Assembly: GCA_012511915.1 (NCBI GenBank)
Contig: JAAZFB010000251.1
Coordinates: 1-15,803 of the forward strand
DNA length: 15,803 bases
Origin: Clostridiaceae bacterium
GTDB taxonomy: Bacteria; Bacillota; Clostridia; Monoglobales; Firm-18
Reading direction: 5' to 3'
The notes under the pieces: generated by a model
The model's database searches: none
The model's input: only the letters and a program-made list of their open reading frames with translations
What the model was told of the DNA's origin: nothing
Shown: positions 13,923 to 15,803 of the stretch, in pieces
Layout: every line of letters begins with the position of its first letter
Position numbering within the stretch: position 1 is the stretch's first letter
Program-made: the position numbers and the translations under genes

Positions 13923-15110
13923 ATGTTTATTGATAAAACAATCGTTGTAGGTATAAGCGGAGGTATAGCGGCGTATAAAGCGGCTGAACTGGTAAGCCGT
14001 TTTAAAAAGCTGCACGCAAAAGTGCGTGTATGCATGACAAAAGCATCGTGTGAGTTTATTTCGCCGCTAACGCTTCAAAGCCTTTCACAAGCTCCTGTGG
14101 CATCTGATATGTTTGCAACCCCCTCCAAGTGGGAAATAGAGCATATTTCCTTGGCAAAGGCGGCGGATATAATGGTTATTGCACCGGCACCCGCCAATAT
14201 CATTGGGAAATTAGCTAACGGAATAGCGGATGACATTGTTACCGCAACCGTTATTGCAACAAAAGCAAAAGTATTAATTGCACCGGCAATGAACATTAAT
14301 ATGTATGAAAATAAGGCGGTTACACAAAATATTGAAAAGCTCAAAAACATGGGCTATATTATTGTTGAGCCGGCAATTGGAAGGCTTGCATGCGGCACGT
14401 ACGGTAAGGGCAGACTTGCCGATTTGGATGATATTATCGAGGCTGTCTATGAAAACCTGCTGTATGAAAAAGACCTTGCAGGCAAAAGGGTATTGATAAC
14501 GGCCGGGCCTACTAGAGAAAAAATTGACGCTGTGCGGTTTATTACCAACCATTCTTCCGGTAAAATGGGTTATTCCCTTGCGCGTGAGGCGAAACGGAGG
14601 GGGGCTGAAGTTGTCCTTGTAAGCGGGAAAGTCTCGCTTGCACAGATAAAAGGCATTGAAACAATATATGTGGACTCAGCGGAGCAAATGTACCAACAAG
14701 TGATGAATCATGCGAGCAACAGCGATATTATTGTAAAGGCGGCGGCGGTAGGCGATTTTAAAGTTAAAAACGTATTTTCCGGCAAAGCAAAAAAGGATAA
14801 AATAAAAAATTTAGAGTTAGAAAAAAACCCTGACATTTTATTTGAATTGGGGAAAAATAAGAATTATGTGTTGATAGGTTTTTGTATGGAAACGGAAGAC
14901 TTAGAGTTATATGCCTCTCAAAAGCTGAAAGAGAAAAACCCCGACTTTATTATTGCAAATGACCTTACAATGGATGGCGCCGGTTTTGCCACCGATACTA
15001 ACATTGTGAAGATTTTACATCAAAGCGGTGAAATTGAGGATTTGCCAATTATGTCAAAGGATGATTTGGCAAAAGAAATACTTAACAGGGCAAAAATACT
15101 GTTGAAATGA
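13923..15110 (+). CDS. coaBC: Bifunctional coenzyme A synthesis protein CoaBC (Dfp)
   Basis: This 395-residue enzyme joins 4'-phosphopantothenate to cysteine (CoaB) and decarboxylates the product (CoaC), two steps in coenzyme A synthesis. The N-terminal flavin-dependent CoaC part shows GISGGIAAYK (10-19), His74, PAMN (121-124) and the lid Cys157 in GRLACGTYGKGR. The C-terminal CoaB part has LITAGPTREKID, RFITNHSSGKMG, AAAVGDF and KNPDIL. The ATG at 13923 follows the rpoZ stop by one base, with a GAGGGGG site inside the end of rpoZ. The longer reading from 13878 would overlap rpoZ by 44 nt and lacks family support. Its stop overlaps the priA start as ATGA. Confidence 0.96.
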   Translation: MFIDKTIVVGISGGIAAYKAAELVSRFKKLHAKVRVCMTKASCEFISPLTLQSLSQAPVASDMFATPSKWEIEHISLAKAADIMVIAPAPANIIGKLANGIADDIVTATVIATKAKVLIAPAMNINMYENKAVTQNIEKLKNMGYIIVEPAIGRLACGTYGKGRLADLDDIIEAVYENLLYEKDLAGKRVLITAGPTREKIDAVRFITNHSSGKMGYSLAREAKRRGAEVVLVSGKVSLAQIKGIETIYVDSAEQMYQQVMNHASNSDIIVKAAAVGDFKVKNVFSGKAKKDKIKNLELEKNPDILFELGKNKNYVLIGFCMETEDLELYASQKLKEKNPDFIIANDLTMDGAGFATDTNIVKILHQSGEIEDLPIMSKDDLAKEILNRAKILLK

Positions 15111-15803
15111 ATATTGCCAACGTTGTTATAGAAAGCCGTTCCCCTGCAATTGATAAGGTTTTTCATTATTTGATACCGGACGATTTGAAATTGTTGGTCG
15201 GGCAAAGGGTTCTTGTTCCTTTTGGCAGGGGCAACAAGGTGGCAACCGGTATTATTGTTGGTTTTACTGATACAAGCGAAATAGATAAGCTAAAAGAAGT
15301 TATTCGACAGATATCGGAAAGACCGGTATTGAGCCAACCGCTGATTAAGCTTGCTAAATGGATGAAAAAAAAGTATTTATGCACTTTTTATACCGCGCTA
15401 AAAACAGTGATGCCCCCCGGTACGGCTGTTAGAAAAACTGAGTGGGTAACTCTTATAAATCAACAGCAAGTCAAAGCTGCTTCGCAAAAGGCAGTTATTG
15501 AGATGCTTAATAACACCGGCGGTACTGCCGATTTCGGATTATTGTCAGATATCCCGCAGGCAAGACAAGCTATTGGGGCACTTGCGGCGAAAGGAATTGT
15601 TAAAGTCGAACAAGATATCTCTCAACAGGTAAGTCAAAAGGCTATTCGAATGGTGAGACTCACGCCTGATTTTGATATGCCTGATTTGCCGAAACAAGCG
15701 ACGCGACAGGCAAAAATGCTTGAGATTCTTAATCAAATCGATACAATAAGCGTTTCTGACCTTGTGGCTTTTTCCGGTGGCTCATATGCTACCGTTAATG
15801 CGC
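15107..15803 (+). CDS. priA: Primosomal protein N' (PriA helicase), N-terminal part, cut by window edge
   Basis: The frame is open for 232 codons from the ATG at 15107 to the right edge. It reads as the N-terminal part of PriA, the helicase that reloads the replisome at stalled forks. Residues 1-100 look like the 3'-end-binding domain: NVVIESRSPAIDKVFHYLIPD, then GQRVLVPFGRGNKVATGIIVGF, then LAKWMKKKYLCTFYTALKTVMPPG. A winged-helix-like region follows (about 120-232). The helicase motifs would lie beyond the window. The ATG overlaps the coaBC stop by four bases, and coaBC-priA is a standard neighbour pair in Firmicutes. Confidence 0.92.
   Translation, partial: MNIANVVIESRSPAIDKVFHYLIPDDLKLLVGQRVLVPFGRGNKVATGIIVGFTDTSEIDKLKEVIRQISERPVLSQPLIKLAKWMKKKYLCTFYTALKTVMPPGTAVRKTEWVTLINQQQVKAASQKAVIEMLNNTGGTADFGLLSDIPQARQAIGALAAKGIVKVEQDISQQVSQKAIRMVRLTPDFDMPDLPKQATRQAKMLEILNQIDTISVSDLVAFSGGSYATVNA

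Noticed and set aside
1..15803. CRISPR array, insertion sequence, prophage, tRNA or rRNA genes
   Set aside because: I saw no regularly spaced repeats, transposase or phage-type proteins, or cloverleaf or rRNA sequence. Gene content and base use are uniform and chromosomal.

Overview
The window looks like a low-GC Firmicute of the class Clostridia, probably a relative of the Oscillospiraceae. The evidence is AT-rich DNA, strong GGAGG-type ribosome binding sites, frequent TTG starts, and the order yicC-remA-gmk-rpoZ-coaBC-priA, which is typical of Firmicutes. Family calls were made by reading the proteins; no database search was run.

Layout. Two gene blocks diverge from about 5800-5968. The leftward block (minus strand, 5797 to 240) carries a HisD-like protein, a HisB-like protein, a HAD hydrolase, a class I fumarase beta subunit, a structured RNA segment (2155-2321), a small DUF1858 protein, purA and a conserved small protein of unknown function. 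It ends in a hairpin terminator at 184-228. Left of that, on the same strand, an exact consensus promoter (TTGACA, 17 nt, TATAAT) lies between 8-bp inverted repeats. It drives transcription through a long hairpin towards the window edge, so another RNA or gene begins there.

The rightward block (plus strand, 5969 to the right edge) is a nearly gapless run of housekeeping genes: cysteine desulfurase and thiI (sulfur transfer to tRNA or thiazole), pncC/cinA C-terminal domain, recA and recX, pgsA and plsX (phospholipid synthesis), yicC, remA, gmk, rpoZ, coaBC and the first 232 codons of priA. Gaps are 0-53 nt, several genes overlap, and there is no obvious terminator, so much of it may be co-transcribed.

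Most interesting. The 'his' genes do not look like ordinary histidine genes. By alignment from memory to E. coli HisD and B. subtilis HisB, the HisD-like protein has replaced two of four zinc ligands. The HisB-like protein has lost one metal-site histidine and most of the phosphate-binding residues. They sit with a HAD phosphatase-like protein and a fumarase beta subunit without its alpha partner, and no other histidine gene is present. I infer a repurposed, possibly undescribed pathway. Second, the 2155-2321 segment upstream of DUF1858-purA has a riboswitch-like layout: one strand can pair either with an upstream closing stem or with a downstream terminator stem. I could not match it to a known class.
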